A stretch of 64,000 nucleotides of DNA from Cydia pomonella (lineage: Eukaryota > Arthropoda > Insecta > Lepidoptera > Tortricidae). Positions 22,556-33,754 of the stretch are shown piece by piece (the first letter of the stretch is position 1; every line of letters begins with the position of its first letter). The translations under genes and the position numbers were made by a program. Under the pieces are notes generated by a model, which saw only the letters and a list, made by a program, of their open reading frames with translations, did not search any database and had not been told where the DNA came from. Location: the NCBI RefSeq assembly GCF_033807575.1, contig NC_084704.1, forward strand, positions 7,091,056-7,155,055, in the 5' to 3' direction.

Positions 22556-22690
22556 TTCCTGAGACGCAACGTAACCCAATTGGCCTTGCGTCGGATGACA
22601 ATGAAGATTTAAGTTGAAATTATAGGGTGGCTCGAAATTGGTAAGGATTGCAGACTGCCGAGTGGCCGTAACTGCTAGGACCAATCGAAA
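22556..22690 (+). repeat. Diverged dispersed repeat, copy 2 of 2
   Basis: Shares CCTGAGACGCA, GTCGGATGACAATG and GAAATTATAGGGTG with 20819-20945. After the shared part the two copies diverge. Confidence 0.5.
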
Positions 22691-24083
22691 CTAACCTAAT
22701 CTGACTGAATTGTATTCGACTGATCGATCAGTGATGGCATGGTTGAAGATAGGTAACTCTTTGACAATATAAATTGTACTCAAACTTTACGTACATACCT
22801 ATTAGAAACGTCTATTCTTGGAGAGATTTCTCATTCCGTAAACAAACCCAGTTCTCTCGGAACCCATTAACATTGCATTCAGTTGGTTAAAGTCAATACC
22901 AATAAAGCTAGGCGCAAATAAAGTATCGACGTTCTAAGTTTTAACAAGTTCAAGATCTGAAGCCCACGCTAAATACGGAACTTTCGTTACGTTTATTTTG
23001 GCTCAAACTTAAATTTGTTTTCAGTTAACAGTGTTTGACAGTTTCATTTACCTAGTTGTTTGAATATCTGGGCGATAAGAGCAAGCTTGGGATCGGGCCG
23101 CCGTTTAAATTTAAATTAACTTATTATTTATTTTCTCCCTAATTAATTTAGTTCCTTGTGAAAATACAGTGAAAATGAATTATTCTGCTCTGCACTCCTT
23201 TCTATCTGTTTCCAATGTTTTATATAAAAACGAATTAGGTGTTAATATCACACTTGCTCACAAAACATCATATTTCATGCAAGTGTATTGAAGGACAAAG
23301 GCCTATTTTGTTCCCGCGGGAGTTATGGTTTGTGAAAAAATAAACTATAAATCCTTAGGGCTATTAAATTCATACATAAATACTTGTTCTTATCACATTT
23401 GCTCATAAAGCGGTTTAGCAGGCTTGCAGGTTAAGCAGGAGTAAAAACAAAAAAAAAAAACATTAGGGAGTAACGTTTTTTTTTATAATTATGCCACCAA
23501 GTCATATGTGTAGTATATGTCAGTTTATTTAAAATCAAGCTATAAATGTGTTTAACTTTCAAAATACTGATGATTATCATTTAATTTATATTTTTTATGA
23601 CTAAAATTATTTAATTTATATTTTTTATGACTAAAAAGATAAGTTAAAATATATCTATACTCATATTATCTTAAACCCTCTACGATTCGTTTAAAACCAC
23701 TAATTAAAGCAGCATAAAGATATACAACACACAATTTTTATTATTTTATAATATTACTATTATTTTGAAATTATTACGTCGATGTCAATTTAATATTGGT
23801 GTTCAAATTTCGGTCATGTCTGAAACACAAAGAAATTTGATTTGACCAGTTCCTGAGCTTATAATTTAGCTTATAGCTGTAGATAAAGCAATAGGTATAG
23901 TTAACTGTATATATTCAGGTTTTGTAACACTACACACGTATTTTAATAAATACCTTTTATTATGTCGCTGTCACAAGAACCACTAATAATACCTTGTATC
24001 TTTAATTATTTCTTTGCAAGTGTGATGAAAAACATTGAGTGTAACATGGGAGGTATTAAAAATGTAAACTCGGGAATAAAAAT
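22691..24083. other. AT-rich stretch, no gene seen
   Basis: No coding frame is convincing. The words GCAAGTGTGATGAAAAACATT at about 24017-24038 echo the CATTGTGCAACGAG repeat family at 5155 and 44385. Confidence 0.4.
23577..23636. repeat. Direct tandem duplication, 30-bp period
   Basis: Two adjacent copies of a unit starting TTAATTTATATTTTTTATGA and ending CTAAAA lie at 23581-23606 and 23611-23636. They are identical over 26 bases. Confidence 0.9.
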
Positions 24084-24173
24084 TTGATTTGTTAAGATTT
24101 AGTTAGTGGAAACTGTTTTCATAGAAAAATTAACGTCATTTCGTTAGATTCAAAAAGCTATTCTTCCGTCTTA
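24084..24173. mobile_element. MITE, AGAGGGAA family, right-end fragment
   Basis: AAGATTTAGTTAGTGGAAAC, CATAGAAAAATTA, TTCGTTAGATT and GCTATTCTTCCGTCTTA match the right third of the element at 8039-8335. The left part is missing. Confidence 0.65.
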
Positions 24174-24732
24174 ACTCTTTTGGTCATATCTCTCTTATCG
24201 CACAATTACTATTATACTATTTCTCAAACTCGATAGGTAGAGTAATAGGTATCATCTCCAGTAATTTATAACCTTAAAACGCCATTCCTCGCAAATTTGA
24301 ATTGAGATGACGTCTGTCAGCGTACTAAAAGAGTTTAAAAAATACTACAACAGCTTAAACTTGAATTTGATTATTAAGGGACTTATAAAAAAAGTTTGTT
24401 GTCTTCCTCTGCTGCATACCAGGTGAGTAATATCCAGGAATATAAAATAACCACGTCTCGATGGAATAATGTTCGTTTTCGTACATGCGACAATGATAGT
24501 TTATTATCCGAATGGTTTGTATGATAATGCACTGCTTTGTTATGCATGAACCGGGGCCTCAGGCGACATCATTTGGAAAACTTTGTTCAAAACGTATTGT
24601 CCACTGATTCATGGTAATTATTTTTGAACTGGTATACATTTAAACGTTACAGTAGCCTAAAATAATAACAAACTACTGCAAAATAATAATATTTGGTGTG
24701 TGTGTTGCGTGTATTTAACACTTAATACTTTA

Positions 24733-25045
24733 ATACAATCATCATCGGGACCCGGATATGTCCTTAAACTACGTCGAAAAGAGAGGTATCGGCACTGTGA
24801 ATGTCATCTCGCTTTGTGTGGTAGGACACAGTACAGCGGATGTCATTCCAGATCTAGAGCAGAGCCCAACTCGGGAAGTACCTCCACCTTACAGAAAACC
24901 GCAGCCAAATGACACTAGACCCTACTCATAGTGTTGTGTTCCTGCCGGTGAGTAAGGTTGCCAGAGCTCAACGAGGGTGCGGAGTGTTAGGGTCGGCAAC
25001 ACGCATGTAACGCCTCTGGAGTGCTCATCAGAGGATATTGTAAAG
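24733..25045 (+). repeat. Retroposon-like dispersed repeat (GCCGGTGAGTAAGGTTGCC)
   Basis: TATGTCCTTAAACTACGTC, GTCATCTCGCTTTGTGTG, CTACTCATAGTGTTGTGTT and GCCGGTGAGTAAGGTTGCCA are shared in order with 41266-41590. The end, ATGTAACGCCTCTGGAG, overlaps the family tail also seen at 55905-56015. The plus-strand 70-codon frame here is not conserved in the second copy. I recall this family as common in Lepidoptera. Confidence 0.65.
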
Positions 25046-25323
25046 GTCGCCGTTGTCGTACACGACATGGAGGACTATATTAAAAAAAAACATCAAAGTA
25101 GAAATATTGCTGTTAAAAAACCCGGTATTCAATGTCGTCAGAAATATAAATAAAAATAGTCAATTGATCAAAACTCTGAGTCGGTTTAGTGAAATGAGGA
25201 AAACGTCCAAAAACTTCAACTGATGATAAAACCTCTGAACCACGACAGTGACTAGACGAAACGAGCTCAAAAACTCAATTAGTTTTAACATTTTCTCCGT
25301 TTTCCGTTTTTTTCGTTTTCCGG

Positions 25324-25520
25324 TTTGACGACCGGTTTGGCCTAGTGGGTAGTGACCCTGCCTACGAAGTTGATGGTCCCGGGTTCAAATCCTGGTAAGG
25401 GCATTTATTCGTGTGATGAGCATCGATATTTGTTCCTGAGTCATGGGTGTTTTCTATGTATTTAACTATGTATAAATTATATACATCGTTGTCCAAGTAC
25501 CCTCAACACAAGCCTTATAG
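25324..25520 (+). repeat. tRNA-derived SINE, family A, copy 2
   Basis: The head GACCGGTTTGGCCTAGTGGG (A-box-like) and GGGTTCAAATCCTGG (B box) are well preserved. The body has GTGTGATGAGCATCGATAT, GAGTCATGGGTG and CCCTCAACACAAGCCTTA. The end is decayed after about 25520. Confidence 0.85.
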
Positions 25521-26429
25521 AACTACGACTAATAGATGTACATTAAAATTGACTTGTAAGATGTTAGCTTGTTAGTTACATATTTAATTATGTGAAGTTA
25601 TACACTAAAATTTCGATTGTCATTTCCCATATTTAATTTGAAACTTACTTTGTTTACTTCGTAGGCAATTAACCGATGAACTTTGTACTAAATTCAGAAA
25701 TCTATAAGCTCTCCGATCCCCTCGATCGAGTCACCGCCACGTTTGACGCAGTAAATTAGCTATCGGCGAGAACTCCAATATTTTCTAATTAACCCGTAAT
25801 TGGATCTTGGTATTAAAGTCTAAAAAGTACTGAATTGAGTGAGTTTTGTTTACTTTTGACTTAAAAAGTTATATGGACGGAACGAGCTATCAAATTACTG
25901 AAGTATTTCCAGAGTCCGTTTTTATCGATTCAATTTTGAAATGTGTTTTTTTTTGTTGTTTGTTACGAGAGTTTAGAGGTTATCTTTTCTCTACCACACG
26001 CCTGGATTGACGACCCGGGATGTACCGAAGGGACCAGGCCCCCCCTTGGCCTGGTTCCTGAGGGGAACATAGGTCTTTTTCTCCTTGGAGTGTGGTGAGT
26101 GATGTTTGTCGGTGTGTATGTTAAACTTGATAGAAAAATGGTTAATATAAGTATGTGGTCTGTCGGTTTGTCCTTTGAGGAGGAGAGCTATCGGAGTAGA
26201 TTTGCAGTTCTAGCCAGAGTGGCCGCCGCTGCAGCCATCTCTTCGGCGGTGATGATACCTGTAAGACCAGCAATTGGAAGGGGTAAACCCACTCTTTGAT
26301 TGGATTTAAGATGACGTGAGATTATCAGTCTCAGTAACTAGTGGGTTTGAATGGTGAGGGCTCGGTCGAAATATCGTCGCGAAGCCATTTGGAAAAAGTT
26401 ATATATTTACTGATGGTTTAGGCCCCTAT
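25521..26429. other. Unassigned; GC-rich block at 25985-26400
   Basis: The first half is AT-rich. The block from about 25985 is GC-richer, with CCAGGCCCCCCCTTGGCCTGG forming an imperfect palindrome near 26034-26053 and a 66-codon plus frame at 26099-26299. It abuts the Jockey-like element downstream of its minus-strand 3' side. It may belong to that element or to another retroelement, but no motif shows it. Confidence 0.3.
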
Positions 26430-27270
26430 AGAGGTCGACATTACATGCGTTGACCGCTCTCTCTCTCTCTCTCTCCTTAGAAAAGCAACAAGGGAAAATC
26501 ACCCTCTGATTGCCATGTTGCTTTTGTGATTCAAAAGAGGATGCACTCGACCCATAATGAAAGCTGGGCAGCTTCCATTGTGGGTCGGTTGTCCCTGACT
26601 GTCTTGATATATTTGTGGAAGTTTTTTGGAAGTTTAAGTGTCTGTCTAATGTTACGCGCAAGTATTTCGCACTCTCACTCCATTGGATGGTTTTGTTAAA
26701 AAGCTTTGTTTTATCAAATGTATTCGGACCCCCGACCCGCCGCCCTCCTAGTAAAGAGGACTGTGACGTTTTTATCCGTCGTCGTGTCGTCAGCAAATAA
26801 TGCGTATTGAACTCCCACAACTTTTGGAATGTCATTCACATTGGACGGAGAACAGTGTGGGCGACAGCACTGGCCCCTGCGGCACGCCCGCCTTGACGGA
26901 ATGAAAGGATGAGAGAGACCCTTTCACTCTGTAGCCAAAGCAACTGCCGGTAAGAAAGTGCTTACAGTTAGACCCCCGCTAGACCGAGCCGGGCCCGGGC
27001 CGAGGCATCCGACACGTTATTCTCTATGACGGCTGATCACGTGGTGCTTTCCATAGAAAACGAAGCACCCGAAGCTCCTCCACATCCTTTATGATGTGGA
27101 AGAGACGGTTTGGCACTGCTCAGCTTGCAAAGCTATCCCGTGTGCCAGACCTTATCAAATGCTTTGGCCACATCTAGGAAGATTGCTCCCGTTGGGATGG
27201 GTATCTTCTGCTCCGTCAGCCCGCGAAGTATATGCTTAGTGATTCTGTGCACTTGGTTGATGCAGGATTT
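26430..27270 (-). pseudogene. Jockey-type LINE reverse transcriptase, frameshifted
   Basis: On the minus strand, read from 27270 downward, the blocks follow the order of a Jockey-clade reverse transcriptase. QVHRITKHILRGL and PIPTGAIFLDVAKAFDKVWH carry the first catalytic aspartate; then comes a degenerate stretch, then VKAGVPQGPVLSPTLFS, then NDIPKVVGVQYALFADDTT with the FADD catalytic pair. LLTTRRRI, LLGGRR and IQWSESAKYLRVTLDRHLNF follow. At least three frame changes and an early stop after KVWHTG break it, and a CCCGGGCCCGG-rich piece at about 26970-27060 interrupts the segment between the first two blocks. A (CT)n tract sits near the 3' side. The protein copied RNA into DNA in living elements; this copy cannot. 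Confidence 0.85.
26457..26476. repeat. (CT)n microsatellite
   Basis: About ten CT dinucleotides. On the minus strand they are read as repeated RE residues within the Jockey-like remnant. Confidence 0.9.
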
Positions 27271-27715
27271 GAAATGTGTGTGCATGTTTTGCCTGATTTG
27301 AGGGTAGTTATCCCGTTCGTAAACGACTTAAACTGGCATTTCTTCGTTTTACTTGAAAGCAAGAGATTGATTTACCATATTAAATGATGCCCAACACAAA
27401 ATCTAAACATAAAATCTACCAAGATTGTTTACAGTGACCACACTATACTGCATTCTAATTAACTCTAATGCAGGTACTTATAGGTATAAAAAGAGTATAA
27501 CAATGTATTCTGAAATATATCCATTGAGACGAAAATAAAGGCGATTGATCGGCCGCGTCATGTGTGCCACAGTTTAATTTCCGTTCAAAGGAATTTTCGA
27601 ATCCATTTGAACATAAATACAGTTGTGTACAATCAAATGTATCAAGTAGGTGTGTATTATATTAACGCAACCAGTAACGTTTCAATATTCGGAAATAAAA
27701 TAACTGCCTCTTAGT
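27271..27715. other. No gene seen
   Basis: AT-rich flank of the Jockey-like remnant without a further frame or a repeat that I recognise. Confidence 0.4.
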
Positions 27716-27718
27716 CTA

Positions 27719-28035
27719 CTTGGTTTGACCCTGCCTACGAAGCAGGAGGTCCCGGGAACGAATCCTGGTAATAAAATTTATTTGTATGTTCATCACTTAT
27801 ATTTGTTCCTGAGTTACAGACGATATTTATGTATACTCTGGCACAGCCATCGTTGTCAGTAGAAAAAGGAGGTAAATTTAACAACTGTAGGCGCGAAAGG
27901 TTGATCTCCCATAAAAAAATTAGAATGTCGCGCCTTTTTCTACTGACAAGTTGGGTGTTTGAGTATATTTATCCATATAATTATGTATATCGTCATCCAG
28001 TAGCAAGCTGCGCTTAGTTTTGAGCTAGGTCGTTT
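27719..28035 (+). repeat. tRNA-derived SINE, family A, copy 3, interrupted
   Basis: GACCCTGCCTACGAAGCAGG, GGTCCCGGGAACGAATCCTGG and TTGTTCCTGAGTTACAG show the SINE head, with B-box damage. The body resumes after the MITE at 27853-27949 as TATGTATATCGTCATCCAGTA and CTGCGCTTAGTTTTGAGCTAG, which fits the 3' part of this type of SINE. The insertion therefore postdates the SINE. Confidence 0.65.
27853..27949. mobile_element. 97-bp MITE with 17-bp perfect ends
   Basis: TTGTCAGTAGAAAAAGG (27853-27869) is exactly complementary to 27933-27949. CGCG words lie inside both ends. No obvious target duplication is visible. It sits inside the SINE at 27719-28035. Confidence 0.8.
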
Positions 28036-28652
28036 ATTTGTAACTTTTTTCCCACATTTGCGACGCTGAAATCTAAGGAGAGCACGATAACTCATCTTGA
28101 CCGAACCAAGTGTCGGTCAAAACTCCTATTCGTCATTCCAGCCGCACGACTCCAGTGCCGAAGTGGTTAGGCTGTCCTGCACATATCGTATTAAACTTTA
28201 TAGGTAGACCTGTGAAGTTCGCCAGCTTAACGTTTATAATTTAAAGTTCTTACGCCTTTGACTTTAAGTCTAGTATTGCCTGTTCGATGTGACAATTAAG
28301 TTGGCAGCTCTGTATATACGAGGCTGGCACTAATTAAGCCACAGCTAGAACCACGATTTTGCACTCCCTGTTTGCATTCTACACTGCATAAACACATGCA
28401 GCTTTCAATGTGTTTATTGCAGCATTATCAGGTTTATAATTCAAATATTAGTGCATTGTTTTATTTGCAGTCTGCACCCGTGAAACGAAATAAAATAGAA
28501 TTTAAATGCATGCATAATTTACTTTTTAACCTGGAGGCTACTCGAACTTAAAAAATGTAATTTAACAGTTCGTTTAATGTTCCGTTGCAAATAAATTTGT
28601 ATGTGTTTTTTTTTTGTATTTTTTTTTATTTATTGACCTAACTGAGTCAGAG
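28036..28652. other. No gene seen
   Basis: Contains CAGTGCCGAAGTGGTTAGGC at about 28154, which looks faintly like a tRNA 5' end, but no cloverleaf or B box follows. Poly-T tracts lie at 28604-28632. Confidence 0.35.
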
Positions 28653-28668
28653 ATGTAAGTTAAACAGT

Positions 28669-28999
28669 CTCTTCTTCTTCTTCCTCGCGTTGTCCCGGCA
28701 TTTTGCCACGGCTCATGGGAGCCTGGGGTCCGCTTGACAACTAATCCCAAGATTTGGCGTAGGCACTAATTTTTACGAAAGCGACTGCCATCTGCCCTTC
28801 CAACCCAGAGGGTAAACTAGGCCTTGTTGGGATTAGTCCGGTTTCCTCACGATGTTTTCCTTCACCGAAAAGCGACTGGTAAATATCAAATGATATTTCG
28901 TACATAAGTTCCGAAAAACTCATTGGTACGAGCCGGGGTTTGAACCCACGACCTCCGGATTGCAAGTCGCACACTCTTATCGCTAGGCCACCAGCGCTT
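28669..28999 (-). repeat. tRNA-derived SINE, family B, with 16-bp target duplication
   Basis: Read on the minus strand, the head is GCGCTGGTGGCCTAGCGATA (A box) and GGGTTCAAACCCCGG (B box). The element ends in a GAAGAAGAAGAAGAG tail. ATGTAAGTTAAACAGT occurs exactly on both sides (28653-28668 and 29000-29015), a target-site duplication that proves retrotransposition and fixes both ends. The 77-codon frame across it is spurious. A second, damaged copy is at 41750-42045. Confidence 0.95.
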
Positions 29000-29015
29000 A
29001 TGTAAGTTAAACAGT

Positions 29016-29372
29016 ATGTTTCATAATAAGTGTTTATTAACTTTCAAACTTCGTACTGACTGGACATCAACGATGACTGGTATATAGCTGTATATATTTG
29101 TAATAATAGGCATGTAAAAATTATAAACCTATACCAAGAACCTATTAACCAGTATACTAAGACAGTCAAATGACTCAGGCATACAATATACTCGTACCAC
29201 CTTGACCGTTCAATAAAATTGGTCCTTCGCAAGGAAAACCATTATCAGCCCAACCAGGCGCGTTTTACTCTCGCGGGGCCAAGCGGCCACGCGCCCTCGG
29301 CCTCGCCACCTGATCGCTCGCATTCATCTTTTACTCAGCAACCGCGTGGCTCTGCCGATATCAGGGTGCATG
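29016..29372. other. No gene seen
   Basis: AT-rich first part, then a GC-richer patch at 29260-29345 without a motif that I recognise. Confidence 0.35.
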
Positions 29373-29496
29373 GCCAACGTGCCAATCGTTAACGCTCTGT
29401 AGCGAATGAAACGCAACTATCACTGTGACACTAATATGAAAGAGTGATAGAGATGACTACGCTACGCTACGGAGCGTTAAGGATTGGCACGTTGGC
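29373..29496. mobile_element. MITE, GCCAACGTGCC family, full copy
   Basis: GCCAACGTGCCAATCGTTAA and CGCTCTGTAGCG at the left are inverted at the right as CGCTACGGAGCG and TTAAGGATTGGCACGTTGGC, about 32 bp with two mismatches. A truncated relative lies at 10835-10939. No clear target duplication. Confidence 0.75.
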
Positions 29497-29659
29497 TGAG
29501 CACTCTCACGACGCTTCGGATGCAACAAACTTTGTTGTTACTTTTAACAGACACGGCCCATATATCTCGGGTCTTTACCTTCTCCGATATCACAAGTCCC
29601 TAGTTTACGATCACAGACCGCGAAGGACGACGCCACGTGTCATATAGCAGCTAGAATTA

Positions 29660-30065
29660 CGATTAAAACTTAAGACGAAGCTCCACAAGGACCACAAGGA
29701 GCAAATCAAGCAAGACACCGCGACGATAACGTCTATGAAGCGTACCCTAACTAAGCTCCTTGCCAGTCAATCCGTGAAAGACCTGCCTACATTCTCAGAA
29801 AATGTTCTGGAACGCTTTATCTATAATTGTGCAACCACAGCAAGGAAAATATAAATCAGCGAGGTAAATATTGCGCCGCTTATGAAATGTTTCAAAGGAA
29901 AAGCTCGCGATTCCGTATAAGCCAACAATTGGCCTAGGTGAAATCAATCATCTACTCTGAAACTATGGTTAATGAGACAAGATTATCTTATTGATCCAGT
30001 CGACGATACTAGACGCAGAACACGTCAAGTGCATTGTAAGGCTGCACGATAGCATACACACTTTC
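29660..30065 (+). pseudogene. BEL/Pao-like retroelement gag remnant
   Basis: The plus strand reads KLHKDHKEQIKQDTATITSM, then KRTLTKLLASQSVKDLPTFS, then ENVLERFIYN, and after a stop MKCFKGKARDSV. The pattern (a basic helix, then LPTFS-x-N-x-LE-x-F, then a K-x-L/F-KGKA segment some 30 residues on) is that of the gag region of BEL/Pao-type LTR elements (the DUF1759 type). Gag packages the element's RNA; here three or more stops make it non-functional. No LTR, protease or reverse transcriptase is visible around it. A run of AAATAAATAAATAAAT follows at 30081-30096. The family assignment rests on motif memory only. Confidence 0.5.
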
Positions 30066-30159
30066 AACGCCTCTTTACATAAATAAATAAATAAATTATC
30101 ATTTATTACAGATCTTTACAATCCATAGAGTTTCTTAGTTTATCTAAGCTAATTATCTA

Positions 30160-30350
30160 AGGAAATTGTAAAGTAAGTAGTATAGTACATTTTGATGCAA
30201 GTGCGGAAAGTATGTCACTACTTCACGAGTACCGAGATATCTTGCCACGAGCCGTAGGTGAGACGCGTGAGACGCGAGTAAGACTCGGGACGAGTTTTTT
30301 AATACAGTTGCGAAAACATAAGACAAACAACAAGTACTTTTTTTATGCAT
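30160..30350. other. Unassigned, possible part of a dispersed repeat
   Basis: The words AGTACATTTTGATGCAAGTG and GTTTTTTAATACAGTTGCG at 30160-30310 are echoed in inverted or altered form at 30790-30860 (GAGCAACTGTATTAAAATAG, TACAAGTGCG). The pair may be the two ends of one larger element that contains the 30826-31075 repeat. Confidence 0.35.
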
Positions 30351-30825
30351 GTTCTATAAGACAGAAACAATTGTAAATATAAAATATTACACAAATATTA
30401 CCTAATTATCGTTATTTACGATTATTTGTTTATCGTATATTTAAATTGTATGAAAACAATATCGAATGTTGCCTTTGGAAACTTAAAACATTCTTGCAGT
30501 AAGAAAAAACGCCTCTGCTTTGACAGCGTTTCGGCAGCTATTCCGTTCCATTCAGACAATTTATTAAAAACAGATTGTCAATATTCAATATTTAAAAATA
30601 AACGTGTTATAATGATGAAGAGGTAAGTAATAAAATATGAAATATGCTTATATTTATTATTTTTACATTAACAGTAGGTTTTCATGTTGATTACGACTTT
30701 TAAGGAAACTAACATTAACACTCATCAATAAGTAGTCATGAATTGGAACTAGTGGAAAAGTAAAAAGCACTAGTTCGCGAAATCCAACTTTCCGCATGCT
30801 ATACAGCTACGTAAAGTAGCACGTT

Positions 30826-31075
30826 TTGAGCAACTGTATTAAAATAGTACATTACGTTACAAGTGCGAAAAATAGGAAATTCGAAATGAGTGGCGATAAA
30901 TTAAAACACGACCGAAGGGAGTGTTTTAAATCGACACGAGTTGCGAATTACCTATTCGCCCATGTATCGTACAACGTTTTACAGTACATATGGCCCTTTA
31001 AATGTTCGACATAGTAACGTAATATGCTAATTTTTGCACTAGTGCGGTAAAGTAGCACCATATGTACTGTAAAAG
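30826..31075. repeat. Dispersed repeat, copy 2 of the family at 5155
   Basis: AATAGGAAATTCGAAATGAG, CACGACCGAAGGGAGTGTTT, GTTTTACAGTACATATGGCC and CATATGTACTGTAAAA match the second half of the copy at 5155-5668 in order and spacing. The frames are not conserved, so this is non-coding. Confidence 0.7.
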
Positions 31076-33745
31076 TAGTTTTTATCCCCTACCCCCTCCT
31101 TATTTTTCGAATTCAGATTAGTCTCTGCGTTAATCCCTAATTAGCACCCGGGCCTCACTATTTGTCGCGACATTTCACTGCCACATTAGTTTGTTAGTTA
31201 TTAATTATGTACGTTGAGTATTGCCTTATACTTAAATCCTTTATTCTACAGCGCAGATGTCGCAGCAGTTTTGGCATCAAACATTGTTCGAAGTTAGAAA
31301 TTGTAGACATTTTTGATAAGGGAAAAAGAAGGTCGTGACACGAATTGACAACCTTGTTATGAAGGCAGCGGAGCTGTACACCAAAGGTGCCACTTGAAAA
31401 ATATCTTACGTTTAGATTGAACCCGAGATCTGTCAAAATGAATGATACCTTCTGAGACTCGTGCGTAAGGCGACGCTGCAATGCGTCGCTAGGAAATTGA
31501 GTAAAATGGATATCGGCAAATGGGCAACGCCGCGCCAATATATGAACTTATAAACAAATATGAATACGTTCTTGCGATGATTGGTTTGAAATGTGATATG
31601 GGTGGGTACTAAGTGGGTAATTTTATTGTATAAAGTTACACTAACTGGACATAATTTGGACGAATGAGACGAATTATATATATAGGGCAGATCACTGCTT
31701 CTGAGTGGAATATTTATTGATATTGCTTACTTACATTTGTTTTGTGTAGTACCAATGTAAGTTTAATAGTTTTATTTGTTTTATGAGGGGGGCAAAGTTG
31801 ATGTTTAACCGCTCGTGCTAAAATTGATACCCGAGCAAGCAAAAGATTCCAACATTCAAGGAGTGGAATCTTGAGCGTTGCGAGGGTTGGAAGGCATGAG
31901 AGTTAAACAAACTTTGCCTCCTAGTGAAACAAAAAAAATTTTCACACACCAACGCGAGGAAAATACCAAAAAAAACAAACCAAATCATATCCAATAAACG
32001 TAATAGAAAATGTATCATTCAAAATCATCATTTAAAAGTCAATTCTACCAGCTAACATAAGGAAACAGCTCAAAAGTTTGTATCTCATTCATTACTTTGC
32101 AATTTTCTCAAAAAATGCAAATTTCTCATTCGTTTTTGATCAATCAAGGGCCTTTACTAGTTGGTGTGGTAAAAATTGTACCTACTTACATATAAAAAAT
32201 ATCCGTATAATTGAAATAGTAATGCTAGTTATAGTAATCATCTGTATATATCCATTATGTACGTATATTGTTATTGTAAATAAATACTTTTAAGATTTGT
32301 TCTAATACTTCTAATAATATTGAAATATGAACTCATGTGGGTGATTATAAAATAAGTTGCTTTTTACCTACCTGTGTATGTATTTATATCCCTATGTATT
32401 GTATTGTATTAGGTATCTCCTGAAAAGTTATGTACTATTTCAAAAACACCGCGTCTGAATTATTAAAGTAAAGACTTTCCCTTTCTGTGACTGTTGACGG
32501 CAGTTAACAAATGGCCTGACAAGGATGGAAGGCATATTAGTAGGCAGGGAGGGGCTAAAATATCTACGATTAAGCCTTATTCTGCAACTTACTTCTTCGT
32601 ATATATACTACTCGTATTTTTCACTTGGCAACGAAGTAAATGTACTTACAACAGTTTCCAGTTTTACTTGTTTCTAGACTGGTTTTGAATGTTACGACAA
32701 ACGTTTGGCTCGATCGAAACCTTTCAGACTTTTAACGTAAAAGCGTGCCCAGAACATTGTAAAATGAAAAGCACTGAACAAGAAGGGCTTTTTTCTTTGT
32801 ACTTCGGGAATTTAGAGCGAAATTTGGAGAATTAGGGTTCCGCTGACCGAAAATTATTAATAATCATTTTTATAGAATGTAAAACAGACAGACATTAAAG
32901 GCTTAATGGATTATAATGGTGTTCAATAATTGACAGTTTATTAACGTTACATTTTATCCCGCAATCCATACTGTAAATCAGGAGATGGAATTAATTCAAC
33001 GACTTTTATATGGAAAAAAAAAATGAAGATTGTCATAGTAATCCATTGCGCAGGCGTATTATGACACTTTTTAATACCACGAGAATGAAAATATCTCGTA
33101 AACAAATACAACCATAATATCCGTACCAAGTACTGAAATTATAAAACCTTTCATATTACATTAATCTACATCAAAAATCGTACTTAAACGTACTTTGCAA
33201 TGATACGATGTTTTATTGGCTGTAATAACCTACTTATTTATTTTTAAAATGATTTTATTTCATTCACAGCTTTGCCGATTTATTTGCCTTATTTTTTTCT
33301 TGGAATTATTTTTCTTAATAGCAGAAGCCTGTCGACGAGCAGTTAAGCCCCGTAATGGACTTGTATTCATGCTGAGCGATTGCTTTATAGCATTACTTAA
33401 TAGGAAGTTTTATTGGTTAAAATAATTTCTATTCAATAAAATGGTGTAGAACTCATATTTAAGTCTTTTATGATGCCTTATTTTTAGGTAGAGAAGAAAA
33501 TTGTGCCTAATCTACAACAAATAAAAAAAAATACAACCTAAATATCTAAAGATATGTATGAATGGTCTTTCTAATACTTAAGCTAAATGTATCATGAGTT
33601 CATGATAATCAAGAGGTGTTTTAATAGAGGTTGAGCGGCTCTAATGTGAGAGGAAGAAAAGCGATTTCCATTGGCCGATTTATGCCCTTGCCCTGCTTGG
33701 TTACCGATCAGTATAGTGTTTAACTAATGCGACATGAAAGTTTAA
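31076..33745. other. No recognisable gene
   Basis: A 114-codon minus-strand frame at 31194-31538 covers a slightly GC-richer patch. It shows no motif that I know and no neighbouring exon. The remainder, including 32000-33700, is AT-rich with only short frames. Confidence 0.4.
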
Positions 33746-33754
33746 ATTATTACA

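Noticed and set aside
28154..28182. tRNA gene start (GTGCCGAAGTGGTTAGGC)
   Set aside because: No B box, anticodon arm or cloverleaf follows. Resemblance is limited to one arm.
28741..28974. 77-codon minus frame, similar to 41662-41982, as a conserved small protein
   Set aside because: Both lie in copies of one tRNA-derived SINE, and the similarity is that of the repeat.
31194..31538. 114-codon minus frame as a gene
   Set aside because: No domain recognised, and composition is little different from surrounding DNA.
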